A stretch of DNA of 33,494 bases from Phycisphaerae bacterium (GCA_012729015.1 JAAYDY010000026.1:1-33494); one strand, 5' to 3'; shown: positions 16,007-24,812, counted from the first letter of the stretch. The notes: a model not told the origin generated them from the letters alone. A program made the numbers and translations.

Positions 16007-17143
16007 GTGTACAAGAAAAGGCTGTACGCCCCCGGGCCGACGGAGGTCCCGCCCGAGGTGCTGCTGGAACTGGCGCGACCCGTGACGCACCATCGGACGG
16101 CCGAGTTCCGATCGCTCCTGGGCGAAGTCACCGAACTGCTGAAATACGTGTTCCAGACGTCGCGCGACGTCTACACGATCACGGGTTCCGGCAGTGCGGC
16201 CATGGAAGCCTCGGTGGTCAACGTCGTCGGCGCCGGCGAGAAGATGCTGGCCGTCGTCGGCGGCAAGTTCGGCGAACGCTGGTCCGAGCTCGGCAAGGCC
16301 GTCGGCGCCGAGGTCATCACCATGGACGTGCCGTGGGGCACTGCCGCCGATCCGCAGCAGATCGCCGACGCCCTGAAGAAGCACCCCGACATCGTCGCCG
16401 TCTACGTGACGCACAGCGAGACGTCCACGGCCACGGCCATCGACCTGAAGGCCATTGCCGGCATCGTCGGCAAGACCCCGGCCGTGCTGGTGGCCGACTG
16501 CATCACGTCGATCGGCGCCCTGGAGATGCGCATGGACGACTGGGGCGTGGATATCCCGGTCACCGGCTCGCAGAAGGCGCTGATGCTGCCGCCGGGTCTG
16601 GCCATGCTGGCGTGCAGCGAGAAGGCCGCCACCAAGATCGCCAAAACGAAGAACACGTCCTATTACCTGAAGATTCCGGCCTATGCCAAGAATCTGGCCA
16701 AGGGCGATACGCCCTACACGCCGGCCAACACGCTGATCCTGGCCCTGAAGACGGCGCTGGGCATGATCCGCGCCCAGGGCCTGGAGAGCATCTGGGCCGA
16801 GACGAGCCTGCGGGCCCGCGCGATGCGCGAGGCTGCCCAGGCCCTGTCGCTGACGGTCTACAGCCGCAATCCCAGCGACAGCGTGACGGCCATCTGTGTT
16901 CCCGACGGCGTGGACGGCGAGGCGCTGCCGAAGAAGCTGGCCAAGGACTACGGCCTGCGCATCGCCGGCGGCCAGTCGCAGCTCAAGGGCAAGATCGTCC
17001 GCTTCAGCCACATGGGCTACGTGGACAACTTCGACACGCTGGCGCAGGTGGCGGGTCTGGAGATGGCTCTGCGCGATCTCGGGGCCAAGGTCGAGATCGG
17101 TCGCGGTGTCGCGGCCGCTCAGAAGGTGCTCGCCGGCGCCTAG
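16007..17143 (+). CDS. Class V aminotransferase (alanine-glyoxylate / serine-pyruvate type)
   Basis: 378 aa, the usual length. It opens KRLYAPGPTEVPPEVL, typical of the AGAT group. TGSGSAAMEA (59-68) is the PLP phosphate loop, HSETSTA (136-142) and VADCITSIGA (D164) are cofactor contacts, and K190 in GSQKALMLPPG forms the Schiff base. The start is GTG at 16007 with AAAGGA upstream; the nearby ATG at 15990 is out of frame. The gene lies directly before serA. In several archaea and bacteria a class V enzyme of this type supplies phosphoserine from phosphohydroxypyruvate, so that role is a reasonable inference. An alanine-glyoxylate or serine-glyoxylate role remains possible. Confidence 0.92.
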   Translation: MYKKRLYAPGPTEVPPEVLLELARPVTHHRTAEFRSLLGEVTELLKYVFQTSRDVYTITGSGSAAMEASVVNVVGAGEKMLAVVGGKFGERWSELGKAVGAEVITMDVPWGTAADPQQIADALKKHPDIVAVYVTHSETSTATAIDLKAIAGIVGKTPAVLVADCITSIGALEMRMDDWGVDIPVTGSQKALMLPPGLAMLACSEKAATKIAKTKNTSYYLKIPAYAKNLAKGDTPYTPANTLILALKTALGMIRAQGLESIWAETSLRARAMREAAQALSLTVYSRNPSDSVTAICVPDGVDGEALPKKLAKDYGLRIAGGQSQLKGKIVRFSHMGYVDNFDTLAQVAGLEMALRDLGAKVEIGRGVAAAQKVLAGA

Positions 17144-17234
17144 TGACGGCGGCGGGCTGAACGCAACGACGGCGCCCCGGCGCCTGCCGGGACGCATCCG
17201 AAATAGAGTGCATCGGCACTCGGGAGTACGCCCC

Positions 17235-18863
17235 ATGGCGAAAGCAAAACCAAAGTTGAAAGTGCTGGTCAGCGACAGCCTGCCCCCCGAGGGGCTGAAG
17301 ATCCTCACCAGCGAGAAGAGTTTCCAGGTGGACGACAAGCCGGGCCTGTCCGTGGACGAGCTGAAGTCGATCATCGGCGAGTACGACGGCATCGTGATCC
17401 GCAGCGGCACGAAGCTGACGGCCGACGTGCTCAAGGAGGCGACGAACCTGAAGGCCATCGCCCGCGCGGGCGTGGGCGTGGACAACGTGGACGTGCCGAC
17501 GGCGACGCAACTGGGCATCGTGGTCATGAACACGCCCGACGCCAACACGATCTCGACGGCCGAACTGACGATGGCGCTGTTGCTGGCCCTGGCCCGCAAG
17601 ATTCACGCCGCGTCGGCCAGCCTCAAGGGCGGCCAGTGGGATCGCAAGTCGTTCAAGGGGACGCAACTGGCCGGCAAGACCCTGGGCGTCATCGGCCTCG
17701 GCCGCATCGGCACCGCCGTCGCCCTGCGGTCCCTGGGCTTCGAGATGAAGGTCATCGGGTACGATCCCTTCTTCGCCGGCAGCAAGGACCTCGAGCAGCG
17801 CATCACGGTCGTCAAGAATCTCGACGACCTCGTGACGAAGGCCGACATCATCACGGTCCACGTGCCGAAGTCGGAGGACACGGTGGGCATGATCGGCGCC
17901 GAGCAACTCGGGAAGATGAAGAAAGGTGTGATGCTGATCAACGCCGCCCGCGGCGGCATCATCAACGAGGGCGCGCTGTACGACGCCCTCGAGAGCGGCA
18001 AGGTGGCCGGCGCCGCCCTGGACGTCTTCGTCAAGGAGCCGCCCGAGGACCGTCGCCTGGCCGATCATCCGAAGGTGCTGGCCGTGCCGCACCTCGGGGC
18101 CCAGACGGCCGAGGCCCAGTTGCTCGTGGCGCAGGAGGCGGCGCAGATCATGGCCGACTTCCTCACCGGCCGCGGCATGGCCAACGCCGTCAACATGCCG
18201 GCCATCGACTTCGCCCGGGCCGGGGAGTTGCGGCCGTACCTGCAACTCGGCCAGCGGCTCGGCATGCTCCTGGGCGAGCTCAACCGCGGACGCATGAAGA
18301 AGCTCACCGTCAACTACGGCGGCGCCGTCTGCGAGCTGCCGTACCGGCAGGCGACCATCGCCATCGTCATGGGCCTGTTGCACGGCCGCGTGAACGAGCG
18401 GCTGACGATGGTCAACGCGATGCTGGTGGCCAAGGACAAGGGCGTCGAGGTGGTCGAGACGCTCACCGAGGAGCACTGCTCGTACGTGACGGCCGTCGAG
18501 GCGGTCATCGAGAGTGACAAGGAAACCCACTCGATGGTCGGCACGCTCCTGGGCGGCAGCCATCCGCGCATCGTCCGCGTGGATGGCATCGACGTGGAAG
18601 TGCCTCCCGAGGGCAACATCCTCATGACGTTCCACGAGGACCGGCCGGGCGTCATCGGCCACACCGGCACCGTTCTGGCCGAGCAGGGCGTCAACATCGC
18701 CTACATGACCTGCGGCCGCCAGGGCGAACGCGGCCAGGAGGCCACGCTCTTCATCACCCTGGACAGCGCGCCGAAGGACGGAACGCTGGCCGCCCTGAAC
18801 GGCATCAAGGGCATGCATCGCGTGCTGCACGTGGCGCTGCCGCCGCTTGACGTCGCCGAGTGA
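17235..18863 (+). CDS. serA: D-3-phosphoglycerate dehydrogenase (long form)
   Basis: 542 aa, the length of the long SerA form with an intervening domain and a C-terminal ACT domain. GLGRIG (154-159) with GTAVA is the NAD-binding loop. The catalytic set is R239 (NAARGG), E268 (KEPP) and H286 (PHLGAQT). The intervening domain spans about 315-450. The ACT domain begins near 470 (ILMTFHEDRPGVIGHTGTVLAEQGVNIAYMTCGR), the usual serine-binding regulatory module. It catalyses the first step of serine synthesis in the cytoplasm. The ATG at 17235 has GGGAG 8 nt upstream; it is 91 nt after the aminotransferase gene. Transcription probably ends at the terminator at 18877. Confidence 0.97.
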   Translation: MAKAKPKLKVLVSDSLPPEGLKILTSEKSFQVDDKPGLSVDELKSIIGEYDGIVIRSGTKLTADVLKEATNLKAIARAGVGVDNVDVPTATQLGIVVMNTPDANTISTAELTMALLLALARKIHAASASLKGGQWDRKSFKGTQLAGKTLGVIGLGRIGTAVALRSLGFEMKVIGYDPFFAGSKDLEQRITVVKNLDDLVTKADIITVHVPKSEDTVGMIGAEQLGKMKKGVMLINAARGGIINEGALYDALESGKVAGAALDVFVKEPPEDRRLADHPKVLAVPHLGAQTAEAQLLVAQEAAQIMADFLTGRGMANAVNMPAIDFARAGELRPYLQLGQRLGMLLGELNRGRMKKLTVNYGGAVCELPYRQATIAIVMGLLHGRVNERLTMVNAMLVAKDKGVEVVETLTEEHCSYVTAVEAVIESDKETHSMVGTLLGGSHPRIVRVDGIDVEVPPEGNILMTFHEDRPGVIGHTGTVLAEQGVNIAYMTCGRQGERGQEATLFITLDSAPKDGTLAALNGIKGMHRVLHVALPPLDVAE

Positions 18864-18876
18864 GCATGATTCAATA

Positions 18877-18919
18877 ACGACCTGCGGGGACCGTCGCCGG
18901 CCTCGCAGGTCGTTTTCTG
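18877..18919 (+). terminator. Intrinsic terminator after serA
   Basis: A 14-bp stem with one G-T wobble (18877-18890 with 18902-18915), an 11-nt loop, and a TTTT run at 18914-18917. Confidence 0.88.
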
Positions 18920-18932
18920 CGCACAAGGCGCA

Positions 18933-18961
18933 GGACAAACGGCGGGTTGTTGCGTATCATA
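18933..18961 (+). promoter_or_regulatory. Sigma70-like promoter for the tetraheme lipoprotein
   Basis: AGGACA (18933-18938, 4/6), a 17-nt spacer, then TATCAT (18956-18961, 5/6). The start codon is 94 nt downstream. It directly follows the serA terminator. Confidence 0.5.
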
Positions 18962-19055
18962 GGACAGCCGTCGGCCGGCCGCCGTGACACGGCGGTGCGG
19001 AGACCGACCGCGAGACTCTGCTTCGGCCTGGCTGCCCACGAACGGTGCGTGCTCC

Positions 19056-20588
19056 ATGATCTATTGCTGGGGAAGAATCGGTGTCGTCGTCGCAGCCGCC
19101 GTTCTGGCCGGAGCCGCTGTGTGGCTCGGCGCCTGCTCCGGCGCCGCCGACAATACCATGCAACCCGTCGAGCCCCAGCAGGCCGCCGCCGAGGGCGGCC
19201 GGCAGCTTCAGCCGCACATGGGCGGCTCCGGCCTGGTCCGCCTTCAGCCCGGCGAGACCGAGGCCCTCCTGGTCTACAGCGGCGTGACCCACGGCACCCT
19301 GGAGGCCTGCGGCTGCGACGGCAACATCGCCGGCGGCATGACCAAGGAGCGGACCGTGGTCCGCTGGCTCCGCGAGAGCGGTCGCCCCGTGCTGCACGTC
19401 CATCCCGGCGACCTCATGCCCTACAAGGATCTGCCCGGCAAGTCGCGCTACGTGGCCGAAGCGGCCGCCCTCATGGGCTTCGACGCCGTCGCCGTCGGCG
19501 ACCAGGAGCTGCGCGAGGGAGTCCCCGTGTTCCGCGACCTGGCCTCGCAGTTCCGTCTGCCGTTCGTGGCCGCGAACCTCCGCGACGCCGATGGCAAACC
19601 CCTGGCCCCGCCCTATGTCATCAGGACGCTCGCCGGCGTCAAGGTCGGCATCTTCTCCATCGTCGCCGACAGCGGCGAGGGATGGTACGTCTTCGACGAG
19701 ACGGCCTTCCCCGAGGGCGTCGCGCGGCGGCCGGTCCGCCAGGCCGTCGCCGAGGTGCTTGCCGAGATGGACGGCAAGGTGGATTACGTGGTCCTGCTCA
19801 GCCAGCAGGATAAGTCCCTGGACTGCAAACTGGCCTACGAGTTTCCGCGGATCAACCTGATTGTCGGCGGCCACGACGAGAAACTGATCACGCACCCGAT
19901 CCGCATCGGCAGCACCCTGGTCGTCAACGCGGGCGTCGCCGGCGACTTCGTGGGCATCGTGCGGCTCGGCATCGACCCGCGGCGGCACGTCCGCGTCCTG
20001 GCCCACGAGTTCGGCGTCGCCGGCGGCACCGTGCCCAAGGACCCCGACGTCGAGGCCATCTACGCCCGCTACGTCAAGGAACAGAACGTGCGGCCGGAGG
20101 TCTACTCCAAGGACGACCCCGATGTGTTCCAGTCGTCCGAGACCTGCGAACCCTGCCACAAGGCAATCTACAAGCAGCACATGACCACCAAGCACGCCCG
20201 CGCCTGGCAGACCCTCGTGGACGCCAAACGCACCGAGGACCGCGAGTGCTGGAGCTGCCACACCATGGGCAACCGGCGGCCCTCGGGCTTCAAGAGCATG
20301 GCCGAAACGCCCGAACTGGCCAACGTCTCGTGCCAGGCGTGTCACCCCGTGACCCACGACCACAACGATCGCGGCATCAAGTCCGATCCGGATTTCCCGC
20401 TCAATCAGCGGGCCTGCGAACGGTGCCACACCGTTGTGACCAGTCCGGATTTCAACTTCTGGAAAGACATCGAGGAAATCGATCACCACGACGTGAAAGA
20501 GAAGTCCAACGACCCGCCGCCCGGCTACAAACATTGGCTGGCGATGCCCGAGGCCAAGGACGCCGCCCCCGTCGCACCGACGAAGTAG
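19056..20588 (+). CDS. Lipoprotein with metallophosphatase-like domain and four CxxCH heme motifs
   Basis: 510 aa. Residues 1-26 form a signal peptide ending in the lipobox LGAC (C27). Residues of about 70-340 follow the plan of 5'-nucleotidase/UshA metallophosphatases, with CGCDGNIAGG, HPGDL, FDAVAVGDQEL and LIVGGHDEK. The DxH start is replaced by GVTHG and GNHE by GDQE, so the metal site is probably altered or lost. The C-terminal region carries four CxxCH motifs at 364-368, 398-402, 426-430 and 454-458 with extra His between them (KQHMTTKHARAW), like cytochrome c-554-type proteins. It is likely exported, lipid-anchored and heme-bearing, with a role in electron transfer; partners are unknown. 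The start at 19056 gives a proper signal peptide; upstream in-frame starts do not. Confidence 0.88.
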   Translation: MIYCWGRIGVVVAAAVLAGAAVWLGACSGAADNTMQPVEPQQAAAEGGRQLQPHMGGSGLVRLQPGETEALLVYSGVTHGTLEACGCDGNIAGGMTKERTVVRWLRESGRPVLHVHPGDLMPYKDLPGKSRYVAEAAALMGFDAVAVGDQELREGVPVFRDLASQFRLPFVAANLRDADGKPLAPPYVIRTLAGVKVGIFSIVADSGEGWYVFDETAFPEGVARRPVRQAVAEVLAEMDGKVDYVVLLSQQDKSLDCKLAYEFPRINLIVGGHDEKLITHPIRIGSTLVVNAGVAGDFVGIVRLGIDPRRHVRVLAHEFGVAGGTVPKDPDVEAIYARYVKEQNVRPEVYSKDDPDVFQSSETCEPCHKAIYKQHMTTKHARAWQTLVDAKRTEDRECWSCHTMGNRRPSGFKSMAETPELANVSCQACHPVTHDHNDRGIKSDPDFPLNQRACERCHTVVTSPDFNFWKDIEEIDHHDVKEKSNDPPPGYKHWLAMPEAKDAAPVAPTK

Positions 20589-20718
20589 GGCGGCTGCTTG
20601 AGCAACTCCCGAGCGCAGTCGAGGGGCGGTGAGGGGCGAGCGCGAGCGTCCGCGTGGGTCCGGGGTGGACCCACCCTACGGTGGCGTTACCGTAGGGGCG
20701 GCTCGGGAGCCGCCCGTC
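20586..20718. repeat. Composite intergenic repeat cluster between convergent genes
   Basis: Three modules in a row. 20586-20636 is an inverted form of the CACCGCCCCTCGA/TCAAGCAGCC module also at 21868-21926. 20648-20681 is the GTAGGGTGGGTCC palindrome in reverse. 20691-20717 is the GGGGCGGCTCGGGAGCCGCCC palindrome. The remaining 20719-20842 shows no recognisable gene. Confidence 0.8.
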
Positions 20719-20842
20719 ATGCCTCAAGGAAGAGGGGGCCGCCGGCCGCGCCGCACACTGTGGCTCCTGCGCAGAAACGACTCGGGCGCGACTGCCGCTG
20801 CCGGCCGTCGCGCCCGAGGGGTTGTCAGGATCCAGCCGACAC

Positions 20843-21766
20843 TCACTCGGCCCCGTTGCCGCCGTCGTCCTTCGGAGCCGCATTCGACCCTTCGGGCTGA
20901 TCGCCCTGCCGGCGCATCCGAAGTCCCCGCTCTCTGCCTTCCGGCCTCGGCCGCCGCTCGGCCTGAGCCTGCGCCGCGTCCTTGACCGTCTTCATCTGCT
21001 CCTCATTGAGAATCTTGCCCAGCTTCGCCATGAACTCGCGGCCCTGCTGCTCGGCCTTCGCCGCGCCTTCCATCTGCTTGGCACGCATCTCTTCCATGGC
21101 CTTGCGAATCTCGTCCTGCGATGCGCCCTTGGCGCGCAGCTCTCGCATCTTCTCGCGAGCCGCCTCCATGGCCTCACGCTGCTCCGGGGTGGCTTCCGCC
21201 GGCTTGTATTCCTCGGCCAGCTTCTTCACCGCTTCCTTCTGCTCGTCCGTCAGCTTCAGTTCCTCGGCCTTGTCCTCGATGATCTTCACCACCGCCGGCA
21301 CCGCCGGCGCCGGCCGCTGAAGCTCCTCGAACTTCTTCTTCTGTTCCTCCGTCAGCACGGCCATGATGTCGTCCACCAGTTTCTTGCGATCCGTCTCCGT
21401 CTTGGCGAACAGGTCGCTCGTTTCCTTCCGCAACGCCGCCAGCTTCTCCTGGTCCCCGTCCGCTTCCTGCCGTTTCGTGCGCAGCTCCGCCAGGGCCTTC
21501 TGCTGCTCCTCCGTCTTCTCCTCCAGCGCCTTCTGAAGCGTGGCGATCTTCTCCTTCTGCTCGCTGCTCAGGTCAAGCTGCGCCAGCAACTCCTTCATCC
21601 GGGGAGGGGTCATCCGCGGCCCCATCAGACCCACCCGATCCCGTCGCGCACCGGCCGGACGCTCGCCCTCCGGCCGCGGGCCGGGAGGTCCGTCCTGTCC
21701 GGCTGCCATGCACGCCGACAACAGCATCGACAAGCCCATCACCGCCACTGCTCCCATGCGTTTCAT
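20843..21766 (-). CDS. Secreted helical lipoprotein with LTxxQ-like motifs (Spy/CpxP-like)
   Basis: 307 aa. A signal peptide ends in LLSAC (C19), a lipobox. After a Pro/Arg-rich linker the protein is highly charged and helical, with repeated LxxEQ or LTxEQ units: LDLSSEQKEKIATLQ, VLTEEQKKKFEELQ, LKLTDEQKEAVKKL, ILNEEQMKTVKDA. These resemble the LTxxQ motifs of Spy/CpxP periplasmic chaperone-like proteins, but the similarity may only reflect coiled coils. The tail is disordered and rich in Asp, Gly and Asn. The ATG at 21766 has AAAGGG upstream; a longer frame to 21967 runs through repeats and lacks a signal. Function unknown, probably envelope-associated. Confidence 0.8.
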   Translation of the reverse strand: MKRMGAVAVMGLSMLLSACMAAGQDGPPGPRPEGERPAGARRDRVGLMGPRMTPPRMKELLAQLDLSSEQKEKIATLQKALEEKTEEQQKALAELRTKRQEADGDQEKLAALRKETSDLFAKTETDRKKLVDDIMAVLTEEQKKKFEELQRPAPAVPAVVKIIEDKAEELKLTDEQKEAVKKLAEEYKPAEATPEQREAMEAAREKMRELRAKGASQDEIRKAMEEMRAKQMEGAAKAEQQGREFMAKLGKILNEEQMKTVKDAAQAQAERRPRPEGRERGLRMRRQGDQPEGSNAAPKDDGGNGAE

Positions 21767-21867
21767 GTCCAAACCCTTTCTTTGAGAGATGGTACCGTGC
21801 TCCGGATCGACCGGACCCACCACAGGTACGATATCACAACGGCTGTCCGCGGAGGGTATTGCACGAA

Positions 21868-22033
21868 ATCCGACCCTCACCGCCCCTCGACGGCGCTCGG
21901 GAACTGCGTCAAGCAGCCACCCTACGGGCGCGGGTTGGCGGGGGACGCGTGGGTCCGGGGGACCCACCCTACGGGCTCACCGCCCCTCGACTACGCTCGG
22001 GGCACCTCTCCCTGCAAGCAGGGAGAGGGGTTC
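21868..22033. repeat. Composite intergenic repeat cluster between divergent genes
   Basis: The 361-nt gap is largely repeat. 21868-21926 is the CACCGCCCCTCGACGGCGCTCGG module with TCAAGCAGCCACCCTACGGG. 21944-21974 is the GTAGGGTGGGTCC palindrome. 21976-22033 repeats the CTCTCCCTGC hairpin module of 10530-10585. A TATGAT at 22087-22092 may be the -10 box of the M48 gene; no good -35 is visible. Confidence 0.8.
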
Positions 22034-22127
22034 CCCAAAATCCCAGAAGGGTCCCTTTTGCAGTGGTCCGCGCTTCGCCGATGCCGTATGATCGGCCGGT
22101 GCGGTACGTGTTCGCTGAGGGGCTCCC

Positions 22128-23570
22128 ATGCCGATCCGTGTGCTTGTGGCCATTCTGCTGTCGCTGTCGGTCTCGGCTGCGGCCGAATCGTCGCCCGGTT
22201 CCGGCGTCTCGGCCCTGTGGGCGCCGGCGGCCGCCACGGTGCTCATCGTCGCGGTCGGTCTCGGCCTGTGGGGCCGCCTGGCCCGCCACATCCGCCGCAT
22301 GACCGACATCGAGTCCCTCTTCGTCTGGCACGGTCGGGCCATGGCCCTGTACGCCTGGCTGGCGATCCTCGTCTACGCCGCCGTCGTGTTCGTCGGCGAG
22401 TGGCCCGAGGCCGTCTTCGCCTGGCTGCCGCCATGGCGCGGCACCGATCTGTGGCTCCAGCAGCGGCTGCTGATCCTGGCGCCGTACCTGTGGCTTGTCC
22501 TGATCACCTGGGTGATCGGCTATCGCATGTCGTCCGCCGTCCGCCGCGCGGCCGAGATCGGCTGGGGCGGCCGCCGGCCGCAGGTCAGGCTCGGCCGGTA
22601 CCTGGTCTTCCAGGTCCGGTCCCAGTGGCTCGTCTTCCTCGTGCCCTACGGATTCGTTCTGGCCTGTCACAATGCGGCTGTCGTCGTCTGGGGCGGCCTG
22701 TCGGCGGAGGCCGAAACGGCTGCCCTCGCCGCGCCGATGATCCTGGTCTACGTTCTCAGTCCGTGGCTGCTGCGGGTGGCCTGGTCCACGAGCCGCCTGC
22801 CCGACGGGCCGCTGCGGCAACGCCTCGAAGCCGCCGCTCGCCGCGCGGGCGTCTATGTGCGCGACATCATCGTCTGGCGGACGGGCGGCCTCATGGTCAA
22901 CGCCTGCGTCGCCGGCCTGGGGCGGCCCCTGCGCTACGTCTTCCTCACCGACACGCTCATCGAGTCGCTGCAACCCGTCCAGGTCGAAGCCGTCTTCGCC
23001 CACGAACTCGGCCACGCCCGGTTCCACCACATTCCGTTCTTCTTCGTGGTCGCCGTCGGCGGCGGCATGGGCATGTCGCTCGTGGCCGCGGCGCTCGACG
23101 CCCTGCTGCTGCCGGAGACGGCGGTGCTCGGCGGCGGCATCGTCTTCCTGGCGGGCTACTGGCTGGGCTTCTTCGGCTTCCTGTCGCGACGATTCGAGCG
23201 GCAGAGCGACCTCTTCGCCGCCCGGACCGTGGACTGCCCCGGCCGGCGGTTCGAGGGGGCCTGTGCGATGCACCGTCCCGAGTCCGTCGCCGCGGACGAC
23301 CCGTACCTTGTCTGCGGCCACCAGGCCTGGGCGTTCACGTCGTCGCTGGAGCAGATTGCGTTGCTGAACGGCATGGCCGCACGGGCCCGAAGCTGGCGAC
23401 ATTTCGGCATCGCGCGGCGGATGCGCTTCATCGACGACGCCGTCGGCCGCCCCGACCGGGTCCGCCGCTACGACCGCCGCCTGCGGCTGCTGAAATGGCT
23501 CATCCTGGCCGCCGTCCTCGCCGCCACGGCCGCCGTCGCCCTCCTGAGCGGGATGGCCGAGTTTCTGTAG
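22128..23570 (+). CDS. M48-family membrane metallopeptidase
   Basis: 480 aa. Several hydrophobic segments (about 5-25, 28-48, 70-90, 120-142, 165-185, 200-222) precede the zinc site HELGH (292-296). A hydrophobic pair follows, then FERQSDLFAAR supplies the third ligand (E357, with D361), as in M48 peptidases of the HtpX/Ste24 type. A final membrane helix is at the C-terminus. It is a predicted inner-membrane zinc protease for membrane-protein quality control or processing. The ATG has GAGGGG about 6 nt upstream. It is divergent from the LTxxQ lipoprotein and convergent with the S24 repressor. All zinc ligands are present, so activity is expected. The substrate is unknown. Confidence 0.92.
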   Translation: MPIRVLVAILLSLSVSAAAESSPGSGVSALWAPAAATVLIVAVGLGLWGRLARHIRRMTDIESLFVWHGRAMALYAWLAILVYAAVVFVGEWPEAVFAWLPPWRGTDLWLQQRLLILAPYLWLVLITWVIGYRMSSAVRRAAEIGWGGRRPQVRLGRYLVFQVRSQWLVFLVPYGFVLACHNAAVVVWGGLSAEAETAALAAPMILVYVLSPWLLRVAWSTSRLPDGPLRQRLEAAARRAGVYVRDIIVWRTGGLMVNACVAGLGRPLRYVFLTDTLIESLQPVQVEAVFAHELGHARFHHIPFFFVVAVGGGMGMSLVAAALDALLLPETAVLGGGIVFLAGYWLGFFGFLSRRFERQSDLFAARTVDCPGRRFEGACAMHRPESVAADDPYLVCGHQAWAFTSSLEQIALLNGMAARARSWRHFGIARRMRFIDDAVGRPDRVRRYDRRLRLLKWLILAAVLAATAAVALLSGMAEFL

Positions 23571-23599
23571 GATACTTTCGGCCTCCCGCCTCGGCGCTC

Positions 23600-23760
23600 G
23601 CAGGGGCGGCTCGCGGCAAGTCCCGAGCCTCGTCGAGGGGCGAGCCGCCCTTCATGGCCACGCCCCTCGACGGGCTCGGGGTCTACGACAAGAATGTAGG
23701 GTGGGTCCCCCGGACCCACGCGGACCATCAGCACGTAGGGCGGGTCCCCGGACCCACGCG
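23600..23760. repeat. Composite intergenic repeat cluster between convergent genes
   Basis: 23600-23652 is nearly identical to 14874-14930. 23661-23682 is a partial CGCCCCTCGACGGGCTCGGGG module. 23696-23724 and 23734-23760 are two tandem copies of the GTAGGG(T/C)GGGTCC palindrome. Confidence 0.85.
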
Positions 23761-23765
23761 GGCCG

Positions 23766-24773
23766 TCAGAACCGCACGGAGCAGAGCACCGGGGCCATCC
23801 ACTCGATCTCGGCCTCGGGCACTCGTTCGGTGTCGTAGCGTTCGTTGATGGGAACCAGGCAGATGTGCGGGCCGCCGGGGCCGGCGTCCTCGCGGCGGAT
23901 GAGTTTGAGCGTGAGGCCCACGCGGCCACGAATCTGGACCAGGGCGGCCTGGCCCGGACGCACCGGTTGCCCCGGAGCGGCAATCACCACGTCGCCGTGG
24001 CGGAATCGCGGCTGCATGCTCTCGCCGTCCACGCGCACGGCGAACGCCGCTGGGCACCGCCGTCGCAGGGCAGGGGCGTCCACGAACTCGACCACGCCCG
24101 ACGGCAGCGGCTCGTTCAACTGGACCAGCGCCGGCGGGCGGTCCGGGTCGGCGGCGTCGCGCTCGAGGGCAGCTTCGTCGGCCTCCACGTCCGCGGCGGC
24201 GCGACGGTGCACGTCCAGGCCCAGGGCCCGCCGGGCCAGGTCGGCCACGGACACCGCGGGCGCCTCGCCGAGCAGATCCTTGTAGCGCCCCACGAGTCCG
24301 GCGGCTGTGCGGCCCAGGACGGGAATCATCCCGTCGGTGTCGGCTACGCGTTGCGGCTGCCAGTCGGGCCGCGGCGTCCTGGGCATGGTCGCATCGACCG
24401 AGCGGAGCAGTTCGGCGAGTCCTCGCACGGCGGCCACAGCCCCGTCGCGCGGACCGACCTTGTCGGCGAACCGCTCGACGGCGGCCTGGAAATCGGCTGG
24501 AAGACCGGCTGCGGCATCGGCGGCCACGGTGCGGCCGCCGGGCTCGCGTGGTCCCTGACCGGTCACGAGCCACTCGAGGCGAACGGCCGCCGCCGCGGCG
24601 GCCCGGGCCAGCACGTCGGGCGGCGGGACTCGGCCCTTCTCATAGTAGATGTACGTGGAGGGGCTGAGCCCGAGGGCGCGGGCGAACGCGGCCCGTCCGC
24701 GCGGTCCGAAGGCACGTTCGCGGGCCTCGCGAAGTCGGTCGCAAATCGAGTTTGGGGAATCACTTGCATTCAT
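23766..24773 (-). CDS. LexA/CI-like repressor: HTH plus S24 peptidase domain
   Basis: 335 aa. Residues 14-70 are an XRE/CI-type helix-turn-helix (FARALGLSPSTYIYYEKGRVP). After a helical linker comes PVLGRTAAG (151-159), with an Ala-Gly pair at 158-159 that looks like the self-cleavage site of LexA/CI repressors. The catalytic pair is S252 (VDGESMQPRFRHGDVV) and K290 (LTLKLIR), 38 residues apart as in LexA. About 90 residues separate the cleavage site from S252, far more than the 35 of LexA, so there is an insertion. It is likely a DNA-binding repressor that cleaves itself on damage. The ATG at 24773 opens a compact HTH protein; the longer frame to 25094 overlaps the divergent gene. The spacer to that gene is full of operator-like sites. 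Confidence 0.9.
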   Translation of the reverse strand: MNASDSPNSICDRLREARERAFGPRGRAAFARALGLSPSTYIYYEKGRVPPPDVLARAAAAAAVRLEWLVTGQGPREPGGRTVAADAAAGLPADFQAAVERFADKVGPRDGAVAAVRGLAELLRSVDATMPRTPRPDWQPQRVADTDGMIPVLGRTAAGLVGRYKDLLGEAPAVSVADLARRALGLDVHRRAAADVEADEAALERDAADPDRPPALVQLNEPLPSGVVEFVDAPALRRRCPAAFAVRVDGESMQPRFRHGDVVIAAPGQPVRPGQAALVQIRGRVGLTLKLIRREDAGPGGPHICLVPINERYDTERVPEAEIEWMAPVLCSVRF

Positions 24774-24812
24774 GGCGACACCAACGGCAACGAAGCGGCC
24801 GGCGAAAAATAG

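Noticed and set aside
14792..17599. 935-residue minus-strand open frame
   Set aside because: It lies opposite HDOD, aminotransferase and serA, all clearly real, and has no recognisable domain.
17004..18938. 644-residue minus-strand open frame opposite serA
   Set aside because: Shadow frame of a well-identified gene. It also crosses the serA terminator.
10483..23760. CRISPR array
   Set aside because: The repeats are palindromic modules of different kinds with irregular spacing. They do not form regular repeat-spacer units, and no cas genes are seen.
20822..23848. 1008-residue plus-strand open frame
   Set aside because: It spans antisense of the LTxxQ gene, repeats and an off-frame of the M48 gene. 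It has no domain and is Arg/Pro-rich as expected of a shadow.
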